Numbered from the stretch's first letter, positions 50,662-59,455 are shown. The stretch is 64,000 bases of DNA from an uncultured Oscillospiraceae bacterium (GCA_934597345.1 CAKTRJ010000002.1:45909-109908); one strand, 5' to 3'. The notes: generated by a model from the sequence alone, not told the origin. Program-made: numbers and translations.

Positions 50662-51471
50662 TCAGCCCTCCAATTCCTTCAATGCCTGGTCACGCTGCTC
50701 CGCATTGGGCGCCTTGCCGTGCCAGCCGGCCTGATTTTCCATGTAGGACACGCCCTTGCCCTTGACGGTGTGCGCCAGAATGCAGCGAGGCTTGCCGGGA
50801 ACCACCGGTGCGCTGAGTGCCGCCTCAATGGCGTCCAGATCGTGACCGTCGATCTCATAGAAATCAAAGCCGAAGGCCCGCAGCTTGGCGGGCAGGTCGC
50901 CCAGACTCATGACCTCGTCATTGCTGCCGTCGATCTGCAGGCCGTTGTTGTCGATGATGACGGTCAGATTGTCCAGCTTATAGTGGTTGGCCGCCATAAA
51001 AGACTCCCAGATCTGGCCTTCCTGGCACTCGCCGTCGCCCAGGATGGTATAGACCTTGCTGTCCTTCTTCAGTTGCTTGGCACCCAGCGCCATGCCCACC
51101 GCGATGGAGCAACCCTGGCCCAGAGAGCCGGTGGAAGCGTCCACACCGGGGACCTTCTTGCAGTCGGGATGGCCCTGCAGGATGCTGTGGAGCTGACGGA
51201 AGTTGGTAAACTCGTCGCGGCTGATGAAGCCCAGCTCCGCCAGAACCGCGTAATAGCAGGGGGCGGCGTGGCCCTTGCTCAGCACAAAGCGGTCACGGTT
51301 GGGATTTTTGGGATTCTTGGGATCAATGCGCATGTGGTTGTAGAATACGCTGGTCATCAGCTCCACCATGGACAGGGAGCCGCCGGGATGGCCGCTGCCT
51401 GCGTTGGCGATCATGGTGATGATGTCACGGCGCACCTGCTTGCATACGCTGGAAAGTTCTGCCGTATTCAT
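50662..51471 (-). CDS. Transketolase, N-terminal (thiamine-diphosphate-binding) subunit
   Basis: 269 residues. The diphosphate-binding motif is ILGDGECQEGQIWESFMAANHYKLDNLTVIIDNNG (GDG...NN). Substrate-channel His residues occur in AGSGHPGG and SKGHAAPCYYA. It is the first gene of the split pair, starting at ATG 51471 behind GGAGGTTTCTCA. The leader region to 51635 also carries the divergent promoter of the amidase-like gene. Confidence 0.95.
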   Translation of the reverse strand: MNTAELSSVCKQVRRDIITMIANAGSGHPGGSLSMVELMTSVFYNHMRIDPKNPKNPNRDRFVLSKGHAAPCYYAVLAELGFISRDEFTNFRQLHSILQGHPDCKKVPGVDASTGSLGQGCSIAVGMALGAKQLKKDSKVYTILGDGECQEGQIWESFMAANHYKLDNLTVIIDNNGLQIDGSNDEVMSLGDLPAKLRAFGFDFYEIDGHDLDAIEAALSAPVVPGKPRCILAHTVKGKGVSYMENQAGWHGKAPNAEQRDQALKELEG

Positions 51472-51635
51472 TGAGAAACCTCCAATTCAATTATTCCACA
51501 TGCTATGTTAATGCATTTGCCTGCTGAAGTCAATGAACAGCGAAAAAAAGTGGGGAAAAATCAGAAAAACATTTTCAGCGCTTGTGAACGGCAGGCAAAC
51601 CGTCTACATAAAATAAGAGCAGGGAGGGGAGAGAT

Positions 51636-52142
51636 ATGGAATTGCTGCCATATCGCCGGGAAGAAGCTGAAGCTTACGCCCGGTATTGGGCCTATGGCCG
51701 CAATCCGGACTTTTATGATTATGAGACCATCGGCGGTGACTGCACCAACTTTGCCTCCCAGTGCATCTATGCCGGTACCGGCGTCATGAACTATACGCCC
51801 ACCTTTGGCTGGTACTACATCAGTGCCGATGATAAGGCCCCTGCCTGGACAGGTGTGGAATATCTCCACAACTTTCTGGTACGGCGGGAGGTCTCACCGG
51901 GGCCGGTCTGTATGGTGACGCAGGGACTGGCCATAGCGGAGCCGGGCGACGTCATCCAGCTGATTTTTCAGGGCGAGGTGTTTCAGCATTCTCCCGTTGT
52001 CATTGCCAATGACGGCAGCGGAGAAGCGTCCGGTATTCAGATCGCCGCACACAGCTATGATGCCAACTGCCGCCCCTTGAGCAGCTATAATTATCAGCAA
52101 TACCGAGTGCTGCACATTTTAGGCTACTATCCGGAAGCATAA
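51636..52142 (+). CDS. Amidase-like protein (Amidase_6 type)
   Basis: 168 residues. The family core is GGDCTNFASQCIYAGTGVMNYTP with the likely nucleophile Cys, followed by GWYYIS and VFQHSPVVIANDG with a candidate catalytic His. No signal peptide is seen, though other members are secreted. Family members occur as small stand-alone proteins in Clostridia; the substrate is unknown, possibly peptidoglycan or spore-wall amides. AGGGAGGGGAGAGAT precedes ATG. Confidence 0.8.
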   Translation: MELLPYRREEAEAYARYWAYGRNPDFYDYETIGGDCTNFASQCIYAGTGVMNYTPTFGWYYISADDKAPAWTGVEYLHNFLVRREVSPGPVCMVTQGLAIAEPGDVIQLIFQGEVFQHSPVVIANDGSGEASGIQIAAHSYDANCRPLSSYNYQQYRVLHILGYYPEA

Positions 52143-52156
52143 AAACAAGGCGGAGT

Positions 52157-53182
52157 TTACTCCGCTGCATCGTTGATTTTTCCTTTCATCTTCACATGTG
52201 ACAAGGGATTTGCCTTTGCAGCTACACGCAGGGATTCGTTGTCGATGTGGGTATAAATTTCTGTGGTGTTCAGGTGTTCGTGGCCCAGAACCTCCTGCAC
52301 CGCCTTCACATCCACGCCGTTTTGCAGCATCAGCGTGGCCGCCGTATGCCGCAGCTTATGGCTGGAATACTGTGTGCTGTCCAGACCTGCCATGGCCAGA
52401 TGCTTTTTCACCAGCGAGTGTACCATAGCGCGGCTGATCCGCTGGTCCCGCTCCGAAAGAAACAGCGCGTCCCGGTCCTTGCCGCTGATGGGATGACGCA
52501 CCGCCAGATACCGTACCAGCGCGTCCTTGCAGGCGTCGTTGAGATACACCACCCGAACCTTATTGCCTTTGCCCAGCACCCGCATGGCGTCATCCTGGAT
52601 ATCGCTGAGATTCAGACCGATCAACTCAGAAATACGCAGTCCGCAGTTCAGAAACAGCGTTATGATGCAGAAATCCCGCTCTTTATGCTTGCCGTCCACA
52701 GCGTCCAGCAGAGAGAGGGAGTCCTCCAGTGTCAGGTAGCGGGGGAGGGACTTCATCTGCTTGGGGGAATCGATATCCTTACAGGGATTTTCCTCCAAAA
52801 GGTGCACTTTATTGCACAAATAATTGAAAAACGACCGGATCGTAGCCAATTTTCGTGCACGGGAAGCAGCGTTCAGTCCTTTGTTAGAATTTTCACAATT
52901 CTGATGCTGCACACGATCCCGGCTAAGATAGGTCATATAGCCGTAGATATCCGACAGGGTAATGGAGCGGATCAGCGGCAGATCAACATCCATGATGTCG
53001 ATCTGGTCAAGGGGCGTGTCCCGCAGCGCCGGGTCCCGCAGCTGTTTGATATAACGGAAGAAATTCCGCAGATCAAGAAAGTATTCATCCACCGTGCGCT
53101 GAGAGTGCGCCTTGATGGTCTCGTGATAGCTGAGAAAGTCCGCCAGAATTCGCGGAGATTGTGAACGGTAATCAATTGCCAT
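52157..53182 (-). CDS. Tyrosine recombinase, XerC-like
   Basis: 341 residues from ATG 53182 (AAAGGAC upstream). The SAM-like core-binding domain spans residues about 10-125 (LADFLSYHETIKAHSQRTVDEYFLDLRNFFRYIKQL). The catalytic domain has R in CGLRISELIGLN, K in LGKGNKVRVV, H-x-x-R in HKLRHTAATLML, H in LGHEHLNTTEIYTH and the Tyr nucleophile in that block. It may resolve chromosome dimers with the XerD at 61478, or serve a local element: inverted and direct repeats of one motif lie just upstream of its start. A SipL-type link or phage genes are absent. Confidence 0.92.
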   Translation of the reverse strand: MAIDYRSQSPRILADFLSYHETIKAHSQRTVDEYFLDLRNFFRYIKQLRDPALRDTPLDQIDIMDVDLPLIRSITLSDIYGYMTYLSRDRVQHQNCENSNKGLNAASRARKLATIRSFFNYLCNKVHLLEENPCKDIDSPKQMKSLPRYLTLEDSLSLLDAVDGKHKERDFCIITLFLNCGLRISELIGLNLSDIQDDAMRVLGKGNKVRVVYLNDACKDALVRYLAVRHPISGKDRDALFLSERDQRISRAMVHSLVKKHLAMAGLDSTQYSSHKLRHTAATLMLQNGVDVKAVQEVLGHEHLNTTEIYTHIDNESLRVAAKANPLSHVKMKGKINDAAE

Positions 53183-53328
53183 ATTTTTGTCCTTTTGTTG
53201 ACAGGGGCCGAGCATGAAGCGAGGCCAGCAGCATCGACAGTTCATCGGTGCAAACGCTGCCGCCATGCGGCATCATAGTGGGTGCGCCAGAGGAGAAACG
53301 GCGTGAGGCCGTTTTGTTTATGAACTGA

Positions 53329-53360
53329 CGATTCAACAAAATAAAAATTTTGTTGAATCG
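53329..53360. repeat. Inverted repeat upstream of the recombinase
   Basis: CGATTCAACAAAAT (53329-53342) and its exact complement ATTTTGTTGAATCG (53347-53360) flank AAAA. The right arm is part of the 18-bp direct repeat found again at 54368. It may be a recombination site or, on the minus strand, a hairpin after the ATPase gene. Confidence 0.6.
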
Positions 53361-53361
53361 A
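53344..53361. repeat. 18-bp direct repeat, left copy
   Basis: AAAATTTTGTTGAATCGA, identical to 54368-54385. The two copies are 1024 bases apart and bracket the AAA ATPase gene. Confidence 0.7.
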
Positions 53362-53408
53362 GTGGAGGGGAATTACAAATTTACTGGATGTGCCGTCGTA
53401 TGTGGGAT

Positions 53409-54287
53409 TTACGTTCTGAACTCCGGTGCATGCTCCTGGAAGAAATCAAAATACAAGCGAACGTTTTCCAGCGCTGTCCACGGTTTCGTCTGCACCGGAT
53501 CAGCGTCCAGGTCATAGATCCGCGCATCCCGTATGGACAGCAAAAACGGCGAATGTGTGGAAATGATAAACTGACAGCCAAAGAAACGCACAGAATCCTC
53601 AAGGAACCGCTTCAGATCTATTTGCCGTGCCGCTGACAGGCTGTTTTCCGGTTCATCCAGCAAATACAGCGCATGCTCCTGAATGGACTCCGTAAAATAT
53701 GATAACGCACTTTCTCCATTGGAACGCTCCGGCACATTGGCGGCCAGCTGTCTGCGGACATATTCGGATTGTGAGGCGCTTTTGGCGTCGCTTCGCCGGC
53801 AGAATTCGCGGTAATCGGACAAGCCCTTCAGATGGTACGGCTCCCAGCGATCCCGATGGTACTGGTCAAGCAGGTGTGCACGCTCCTTGTCGATCTCATC
53901 GTTGATGGATCGGATCTCCAGCAGATAGTCGAACACATCGTCGCTGGTGATGATCCGGCTGCCCTCCGGTATGGATTGCCCGCCGGATAAACGATACCGG
54001 CACAGGTCCAGATAGTCCTCGTAAAAGTCGCTGCGATTGAACACCGCGCCCCGCTGGAGACGCAGCTTTTCCGCGATCAGATTCAGCATGGTGGTCTTGC
54101 CGCTGCCGTTTCCGCCGTACAGGATCGTCAGCGGCGCGAATTGCAGCTTCGGCAACTGACGGCGACGAAAGGCATGAAACGGATACTTGGTCGTATAGCA
54201 GGTACGCCGGTTTTTGGCGGTTTCCTGCGCAAAGTACAGCTCTTCCTCGTTACGGTCAGGAAAAGAAAAGGATTTCAGATAGCGCAT
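53409..54287 (-). CDS. AAA family ATPase (ABC-type, RecF/AAA_21-like)
   Basis: 292 residues from ATG 54287 (ACAGGAGGCAGG upstream). Walker A ILYGGNGSGKTTML is near residue 65, an SMC-like insertion with charged helices follows (IRSINDEIDKERAHLLDQYHRDRWEPYH), the signature-like SNGESALSYF is near 205, Walker B LYLLDEPENSLS near 220 and the H-loop STHSPFLLS near 250. Proteins of this type occur alone or in defence systems; no nuclease or toxin partner is adjacent. The gene lies between direct repeats, next to a recombinase. Confidence 0.85.
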   Translation of the reverse strand: MRYLKSFSFPDRNEEELYFAQETAKNRRTCYTTKYPFHAFRRRQLPKLQFAPLTILYGGNGSGKTTMLNLIAEKLRLQRGAVFNRSDFYEDYLDLCRYRLSGGQSIPEGSRIITSDDVFDYLLEIRSINDEIDKERAHLLDQYHRDRWEPYHLKGLSDYREFCRRSDAKSASQSEYVRRQLAANVPERSNGESALSYFTESIQEHALYLLDEPENSLSAARQIDLKRFLEDSVRFFGCQFIISTHSPFLLSIRDARIYDLDADPVQTKPWTALENVRLYFDFFQEHAPEFRT

Positions 54288-54333
54288 GTTGCCTGCCTCC
54301 TGTGGGGATGCGTTCCCCTTCCCTCTCATTATA

Positions 54334-54367
54334 CAAAAATGCCCGGTGGATGACAAGTCCACCGGGC
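54334..54367 (-). terminator. Terminator of the phosphate butyryltransferase gene
   Basis: GCCCGGTGGA pairs with TCCACCGGGC around a 7-base loop; on the minus strand it is followed by ATTTTTG. It lies inside the interval bounded by the direct repeats. Confidence 0.8.
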
Positions 54368-54385
54368 AAAATTTTGTTGAATCGA
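54368..54385. repeat. 18-bp direct repeat, right copy
   Basis: AAAATTTTGTTGAATCGA between the butyryltransferase stop codon and its terminator. Confidence 0.7.
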
Positions 54386-54388
54386 AGC

Positions 54389-55291
54389 TTACGCCTTCAG
54401 GCAGCGCAGAACTGCCAGCAGGATGGAATAATACTTGCTGTCGGGGCTGTCGGCGCGGCTGGTGATGATCACGGGGCAGGAAGCGCCGCAGATGGTGCTG
54501 GCCACGGTCTTGCCGGCGATGTAGGTCACGGCCTTATACAGTACGTTGCCGATCTCAATGAAGGGCACCAGCAGGATGTCGGCCTGACCGGCGACAGGAT
54601 CCTTGATGGCCTTATGCTTCACAGACTCCATCGAGATGGCGCCATCCAGAGCCAGAGGGCCGGTGACCACGCAGCCGGGGATGCCCCGCTCCTTGATGGC
54701 GACGGCGCTGACGGTGGAGGGCATCTTCTCGGTGACGTTCTCCACGGCGGACAGGACGGCTACCTTGGGGCAGTCGTTGCCCAGGGCCTTGGCCACGGGC
54801 AGGGCGTTCTCCACGATGCCGATCTGGGTCTCCACATCGGGAGCGATGTTGATGGCGGCGTCGGTGATCATGACGAAGCGGCCCTCATACTCGAACATAC
54901 CCACCTGGCTTACCAGACGGCGTGCGCCCTCGGGGATCAGGCCGGTCTCGCGGTTCAGAATGGCCTTGGCAAAGCTGGAGGTCTGCAGGATGCCCTTCAT
55001 GGGGATATCGGCCTTTCCTTCCTTCACCAGCTTGACGGCGATCTTGGCGGCTTCCAGCTCCTCGCCGTCGAAGTCCACGATCTCATAATCGGCCTCGCTC
55101 TCGCCCATCTCGTGGAGCATGTCGATGATCATGTCCTTCTTGCCGATCAGGGTGCCTTCCACCACGCCCTTGCGCTTGGCATGGACGACGGCGCTCAGGG
55201 CGGGTTCGTCATGGGCATTGGCCAGGGCGATACGCTTTTTCAGGTTCTGGCCCAGCACATAGGCTTCCATTTCTTTGAAAGTAGTAAACAT
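54389..55291 (-). CDS. ptb: Phosphate acyltransferase, probably phosphate butyryltransferase
   Basis: 300 residues from ATG 55291 (CGGAGGAACAAAAAC upstream). The PTA_PTB family marks are KRKGVVEGTLIGKKDMI, ITDAAINIAPDVETQIGIVENA and GPLALDGAISMESVKHK, followed by VAGQADILLVPFIEIGNVLYKA. The length matches butyryltransferases (about 300) rather than acetyltransferases (about 330). It converts butyryl-CoA and phosphate to butyryl phosphate. No butyrate kinase gene is adjacent. Confidence 0.9.
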   Translation of the reverse strand: MFTTFKEMEAYVLGQNLKKRIALANAHDEPALSAVVHAKRKGVVEGTLIGKKDMIIDMLHEMGESEADYEIVDFDGEELEAAKIAVKLVKEGKADIPMKGILQTSSFAKAILNRETGLIPEGARRLVSQVGMFEYEGRFVMITDAAINIAPDVETQIGIVENALPVAKALGNDCPKVAVLSAVENVTEKMPSTVSAVAIKERGIPGCVVTGPLALDGAISMESVKHKAIKDPVAGQADILLVPFIEIGNVLYKAVTYIAGKTVASTICGASCPVIITSRADSPDSKYYSILLAVLRCLKA

Positions 55292-55351
55292 GTTTTTGTT
55301 CCTCCGAAGTTTTATTTTCTTTCCTTCTGCTTCATCACATTTTACCCGCTT

Positions 55352-55380
55352 ATTATACACTCTTGCTTTTTCAAAAACAA
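55352..55380 (-). promoter_or_regulatory. Promoter of ptb
   Basis: TTGTTT-N17-TATAAT on the minus strand, leader about 55 bases. Confidence 0.7.
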
Positions 55381-55427
55381 CTAAAACTACAATTTTTTCC
55401 GTGATTTTCCATGGAGAAAAACAATTC

Positions 55428-55456
55428 TTGCCTTTGCGGCCGATTTACGGTATACT
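55428..55456 (+). promoter_or_regulatory. Promoter of the small Lys-rich membrane protein
   Basis: TTGCCT-N17-TATACT, divergent from the ptb promoter. Confidence 0.65.
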
Positions 55457-55488
55457 GTATTTATTGATTTATGTGGGAGGCTCTTTCT

Positions 55489-55797
55489 ATGGATGGTTTC
55501 TATTCGTTCCTGTTTTACGGCCTGATCGCCGTAGGCGCTGTTCTGATCATTTCCCTGACCGTGCTGCGGATCGACTGGGCACGGCACCCGGAAAAGTACA
55601 AAAAAGACGTAGAAAACTACGAAAAAGAGCAGTATTGGAAGAAGAAAAAGCAGGATCAGGAGGCCGCCATCAAGAAGGCCAAGGAGAAGGAAAAGGCCAA
55701 AAAGCGTCAGGCGCGGGTGGATAAGCTGAACCAATATCGCGCTATCAACGGCAAAGGCCCGCTGGCGGAAAAGAATAAGAATAACAAGAAAAAATAA
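55489..55797 (+). CDS. Small membrane protein with a Lys-rich coiled tail
   Basis: 102 residues from ATG 55489 (GGGAGG ten bases upstream; ATG 55471 lies before that site). One membrane segment spans about 5-26 (FLFYGLIAVGAVLIISLTVLR), followed by a highly charged helix rich in KK and EK (KEKEKAKKRQARVDKL) and a basic end. No family is recognised. Similar layouts are seen in small divisome or secretion-associated proteins, but nothing here proves a role. Confidence 0.72.
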   Translation: MDGFYSFLFYGLIAVGAVLIISLTVLRIDWARHPEKYKKDVENYEKEQYWKKKKQDQEAAIKKAKEKEKAKKRQARVDKLNQYRAINGKGPLAEKNKNNKKK

Positions 55798-55800
55798 GCA

Positions 55801-55855
55801 AAATTCCCTCTGTGACTGAGAGTACCATGACTCCTGTTCACAGAGGGAATTTTTT
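55801..55855. terminator. Bidirectional terminator
   Basis: AAATTCCCTCTGTGA pairs with TCACAGAGGGAATTT across a 22-base loop, followed by TTT. Confidence 0.75.
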
Positions 55856-55867
55856 CTTCATCTGCTT

Positions 55868-56944
55868 TTATCGCAGCGTAAATGTCATTTTTACCGGATT
55901 GTGATCCGACCACCGGAAGCCGGTATCGATCACCCCGGCGCTTTCCACCGCAACATTCTTTGACACCATGAAGCCGTCCACCGTCAGCACATACTGCCCC
56001 TCGTGATAAGCGCTGTCAGCATTACGGCAGCTAGGCACCGGATCACTCTCGTCCACTGGAGCTGCCAGCGTGATATCATAGCCGTCGAATATGCCGTCCG
56101 GGATCGGCTGCGCCCAGGAGTATGCCTGATCCGCTTCCCCAAAGTATTGGGCGGAATCGCCCAGCAGATCCTTATTGAAGTCGCCGCCGGCCACGCACCA
56201 GTTACCGGCCTCATATTCCGCCTGCATATCCGCCAGCAGCAGCTTCAGCTGCTCGGTGGCAATGGTGCCATCGGAGGTATAGGCGGAAAGATGAAGATTG
56301 TAAAGGATAAGCTCTTTACTGCCATTCACCGGTATCCGGCTGACGGAATAGCACCGATCCAGGTCTAGCAGCTTCATGACGCTGTTCTCGATGGGCAGCT
56401 CTACCCGCCTGGCGGAGGAAATGGAGGCCGCGGAAAATGTCAGCAAGCCGGAGCGGGACGCGCCGTGAGGCTGTGTGAGAGGGTACATCAGAAAGGGCGA
56501 GTCATAATTCTGGGCAAACACATGGCTCATGCCGGCCAGGGCCTGACAGATGGACTGCCGCTCGTCCACATGGTAGCTGCGGGTGGAGTCGATATCCACC
56601 TCCTGAAGCAGATAGAAGTCCGCCTGCTGCCGGGCCAGGAAGGCCGCGATGGCGTCCACATTGGCCGTCAGCCGCTCCTTGCTCCAGGCCCAGGACTCCG
56701 TCCCGCCGTCCATGAAAAAGCCGTAGTCATCCTCATAAGCGCCGAAGCCGATGTTGTAGGAGAGGACGGTATAGCGCTTCCATGCTGCCAGCTCCGTCAC
56801 GGCGGCATCGCCCTCCGGCGTCAGCTCCATGTCACCGATGCGGTGGTAGTCGATGAACACATACGCCACATACGCGCCCACTACCAGCACCAGTGCCAGC
56901 ACGATGCATAGTAGTACCTTTACCCATCGTTTCATCTTCTTCAT
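55868..56944 (-). CDS. Endonuclease/exonuclease/phosphatase family protein, membrane anchored
   Basis: 358 residues. One N-terminal membrane segment (residues 7-30) is followed by an extracellular-facing EEP domain. Core motifs are YTVLSYNIGFGAYEDDYGFFMDGG (N of the first block), YLLQEVDID (QE, metal ligand), LYNLHLSAY, VAGGDFNKDLLG (GDFN) and SDHNPVKMTF (SDH). Family members are nucleases, sphingomyelinases or phosphatases; an envelope or secreted phosphodiesterase is likely. Divergent from the rhomboid gene. Confidence 0.88.
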   Translation of the reverse strand: MKKMKRWVKVLLCIVLALVLVVGAYVAYVFIDYHRIGDMELTPEGDAAVTELAAWKRYTVLSYNIGFGAYEDDYGFFMDGGTESWAWSKERLTANVDAIAAFLARQQADFYLLQEVDIDSTRSYHVDERQSICQALAGMSHVFAQNYDSPFLMYPLTQPHGASRSGLLTFSAASISSARRVELPIENSVMKLLDLDRCYSVSRIPVNGSKELILYNLHLSAYTSDGTIATEQLKLLLADMQAEYEAGNWCVAGGDFNKDLLGDSAQYFGEADQAYSWAQPIPDGIFDGYDITLAAPVDESDPVPSCRNADSAYHEGQYVLTVDGFMVSKNVAVESAGVIDTGFRWSDHNPVKMTFTLR

Positions 56945-56958
56945 AGGGAAACCTCCCG

Positions 56959-56987
56959 TTTACAAAGTTCAATGTATCTATTATAAT
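56959..56987 (+). promoter_or_regulatory. Promoter of the rhomboid gene
   Basis: TTTACA-N17-TATAAT. The predicted start near 56994 is downstream of the ATG at 56986, supporting the TTG start at 57028. Confidence 0.7.
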
Positions 56988-57027
56988 GACTTCATTACGA
57001 TTTGAAAAGAGAAAAGAGGAATTTCCA

Positions 57028-57603
57028 TTGAAACGACGCCTTGTGATCCGGTTCAACGCGCCGGTGATTTTAAGCTTTGCGCTGCTGTCGCTGCTGGCAC
57101 TGGTGCTGGGAACGCTGACCAACGATGCCACTACCTACCGGTTTTTCAGCGTATACCGCTCCTCCCTGTCCGATCCGCTGACCTATGTGCGCTTTTTCGG
57201 CCATGTTCTGGGCCACGCCGGATATGAGCATTACATGGGAAATATGCTGCTGCTCCTGCTGGTGGGGCCGGGGATCGAGGAAAAATACGGCCATAAGACC
57301 ACGGCGTTGTGCATCGCCATAACGGCGCTGGTAACGGGACTGGTGCAGTTCATCTTCTTCCCCACCACCGTTCTGCTGGGCGCCAGCGGCGTGGTATTCA
57401 TGATGATCGTGCTGTCCTCCTTTACCGAGATGGGCAAGGAAGGCATCCCCATCACCCTGATCCTGGTGGTCATTTTCTACCTGGGCGGTGAGCTGATAGA
57501 CAGTCTGACCACTGCCGACAACGTCTCTCGATTGACGCATATTGTGGGCGGACTTTGCGGTCTGGTGTTCGGATTCTCCATCAAACGCCGCCGTCATCGA
57601 TAG
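57028..57603 (+). CDS. Rhomboid family intramembrane serine protease
   Basis: 191 residues from TTG 57028, with AGAGGA upstream; the earlier ATG falls before the predicted transcript start. Six hydrophobic segments are visible. The catalytic Ser120 is in LLGASGVVFMM and His171 in LTHIVGGLCGLVFG; the HAGYEHYMGNMLLL segment holds the conserved His/Asn of the oxyanion site. It cleaves membrane proteins within the bilayer; its substrates are unknown. Confidence 0.9.
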   Translation: MKRRLVIRFNAPVILSFALLSLLALVLGTLTNDATTYRFFSVYRSSLSDPLTYVRFFGHVLGHAGYEHYMGNMLLLLLVGPGIEEKYGHKTTALCIAITALVTGLVQFIFFPTTVLLGASGVVFMMIVLSSFTEMGKEGIPITLILVVIFYLGGELIDSLTTADNVSRLTHIVGGLCGLVFGFSIKRRRHR

Positions 57604-57721
57604 GAGAAATAAGCGTACCATTAGAGGCTCGCATGAGTACCATTATGCATTGTAATATTCATGCGCTCGAGTGAATATGTCTATTTTTTAACAAGAAAAA
57701 AAGTTTGTTTCCTATGATGAT

Positions 57722-57746
57722 TAACTCCCCCTTGGATGGGGAGTTT
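57722..57746 (+). terminator. Possible terminator of the rhomboid gene
   Basis: AACTCCCC pairs with GGGGAGTT around a 7-base loop. There is only a weak T-run, and it lies 120 bases after the stop. The rest of 57604-57786 shows no gene. Confidence 0.4.
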
Positions 57747-57786
57747 CTTGTCGAAAAATGGCATTTTATTTATGAACAATTTATGA

Positions 57787-57833
57787 CTGGAAACGTTTTC
57801 TTGACGTGCATTATATGAATTTTCTGTTATGCT
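57787..57833 (+). promoter_or_regulatory. cre-like site and extended -10 promoter of the carbon-starvation gene
   Basis: CTGGAAACGTTTTCT (57787-57801) matches the catabolite-response consensus at nearly every fixed position. TGTTATGCT (57825-57833) is an extended -10 box. CcpA binding here would repress the gene when sugar is present. Confidence 0.5.
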
Positions 57834-57901
57834 AGTGTTATCAAATCCAGAGTTGTCCGGGAACTTTGGAGAAAAAAACGGTAAAAAAGGAGAATGAGAT
57901 T

Positions 57902-59416
57902 ATGACTACATTCATTATTGGTCTCGTAATCCTCATCGGCGGCGCCGCCCTGTACGGACGGTTCTGCGAAAAGGTCTTTGGCCCTGACGACCGGAAGACC
58001 CCCGCCTATACGAAAGAGGATAGCGTGGACTTCGTTCCCATGCGCGGCTGGAAGAACAGCCTGATCAACCTGCTGAACATCGCAGGTACCGGCCCCATCA
58101 TCGGGCCGATCCAGGGCATCCTGTTCGGGCCCATCGCGTTCCTGACCATTCCTATCGGCAACATCATCGGCGGTGCTATGCACGACTATTTCTCTGGCAT
58201 GATCTGCCTGCGTGACGGCGGCACCCAGATGCCCGAGATGATCCGCAAGTACTCCACCAAGGGCATTTTTAAGTTCTACAACGTGTTTGTGTGCGTGATG
58301 CTGCTGCTGGTGGGCGCTGTGTTTATCTACACCCCCGGCGACATCGCTGCCACTCAGGTCTTCGGCTTTGACGGCAAGGCCACTTCCGTTTCCACCTGGG
58401 TCATCTACGGTGTGATCTTCCTGTACTATCTGATCGCCACCGTGTTCCCCATCGACGCCATCATTGGTAAGATCTACCCCATCTTCGGCGCCATCCTGCT
58501 GTTCTCCGCTGTCGGCGTGTTCATCGGTATCTTTGCTACCAAGATGCCTCTGATCAACGTTTGGGAGAGCTGGTCCGCTCCCGTGCTGAACCTGACCAAT
58601 GCCGCCACCGGCGAGGTTGGCACCTTCACCTATGCTGACTACTTCTCCAACGGACACTTCCTGCCCATCTTCTTCGTGACGGTTGCCTGCGGCATTCTGT
58701 CCGGCTTCCACTCCACCCAGACCGCTATCATCTCCCGTACCATGAAGAGCGAGCGTCAGGGCCGCAACACCTTCTATAACATGATGGTGCTGGAAGGCTT
58801 CATCGCCATGGTTTGGGCTGCCGGTGCTATGGGCGTGTACAACCTGGCTCTGCAGGAGCCCAACGCTACTCTGGCCACCAGCACTGTCGGCGTGGTCTGC
58901 AAGTACCTGCTGGGCAACGTGGGCGGCATCATCGCCCTGATCGGCGTTATCGTTCTGCCCATCACCTCCGGTGATACGGCACTGCGTGCGCTGCGTCTGA
59001 GCCTGTCTGAGACCATGCACATCGACCAGTCCACCAACGGCAAGCGTATCAAGCTGGCTGTGCCTATCTTCGTTCTGGTTATCGCCATCCTGGTGTTCGC
59101 CAAGACCAACAGCAACGGCTTCATGATCCTGTGGCGTTACTTCGCATGGGCCAACCAGACTCTGTCCCTGTTCGCCTTCCTGTGCATCACTGCATGGATG
59201 TTCGAGAACGGCAAGAGCAAGTTTGCCTGGATGCCCATGATCCCCGGCGGCTTCTACACCTTCATCTGCGTGACCTACATTGCCAACGCTCACATCGGCT
59301 TCAACATTCCCTGGACTCCCGCCTACATCATCGGTGTGGTTTGCGCTATCGCCTATGTGGTCGCCTGCTGCCTGTATGGTAAGAAGCGTGCCGTCAAGCT
59401 GCATGCTACGCTCTAA
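57902..59416 (+). CDS. cstA: CstA-like carbon starvation transporter
   Basis: 504 residues from ATG 57902 (AAGGAGAATGAGATT upstream; an earlier in-frame ATG at 57866 lacks a site). About 14 hydrophobic segments. Family marks are NIAGTGPIIGPIQGILFGPIAFL near 65-90, SGFHSTQTAIISRTMKSERQG near 275 and SGDTALRALRLSLSE near 370. CstA proteins import peptides or pyruvate during carbon limitation; Clostridia have the shorter form seen here. The upstream cre-like site fits that regulation. Confidence 0.93.
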   Translation: MTTFIIGLVILIGGAALYGRFCEKVFGPDDRKTPAYTKEDSVDFVPMRGWKNSLINLLNIAGTGPIIGPIQGILFGPIAFLTIPIGNIIGGAMHDYFSGMICLRDGGTQMPEMIRKYSTKGIFKFYNVFVCVMLLLVGAVFIYTPGDIAATQVFGFDGKATSVSTWVIYGVIFLYYLIATVFPIDAIIGKIYPIFGAILLFSAVGVFIGIFATKMPLINVWESWSAPVLNLTNAATGEVGTFTYADYFSNGHFLPIFFVTVACGILSGFHSTQTAIISRTMKSERQGRNTFYNMMVLEGFIAMVWAAGAMGVYNLALQEPNATLATSTVGVVCKYLLGNVGGIIALIGVIVLPITSGDTALRALRLSLSETMHIDQSTNGKRIKLAVPIFVLVIAILVFAKTNSNGFMILWRYFAWANQTLSLFAFLCITAWMFENGKSKFAWMPMIPGGFYTFICVTYIANAHIGFNIPWTPAYIIGVVCAIAYVVACCLYGKKRAVKLHATL

Positions 59417-59455
59417 CTGACAGTTTCCAGTTTTCATAGTTTCCCGGTAAAAGGA

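Noticed and set aside
52157-53182. Recombinase gene as evidence of a prophage
   Set aside because: No phage structural, replication or lysis genes are nearby; the protein is of Xer type.
57604-57786. Possible riboswitch before the carbon-starvation gene
   Set aside because: Only short unrelated inverted repeats were seen, and the predicted transcript start lies downstream of them.
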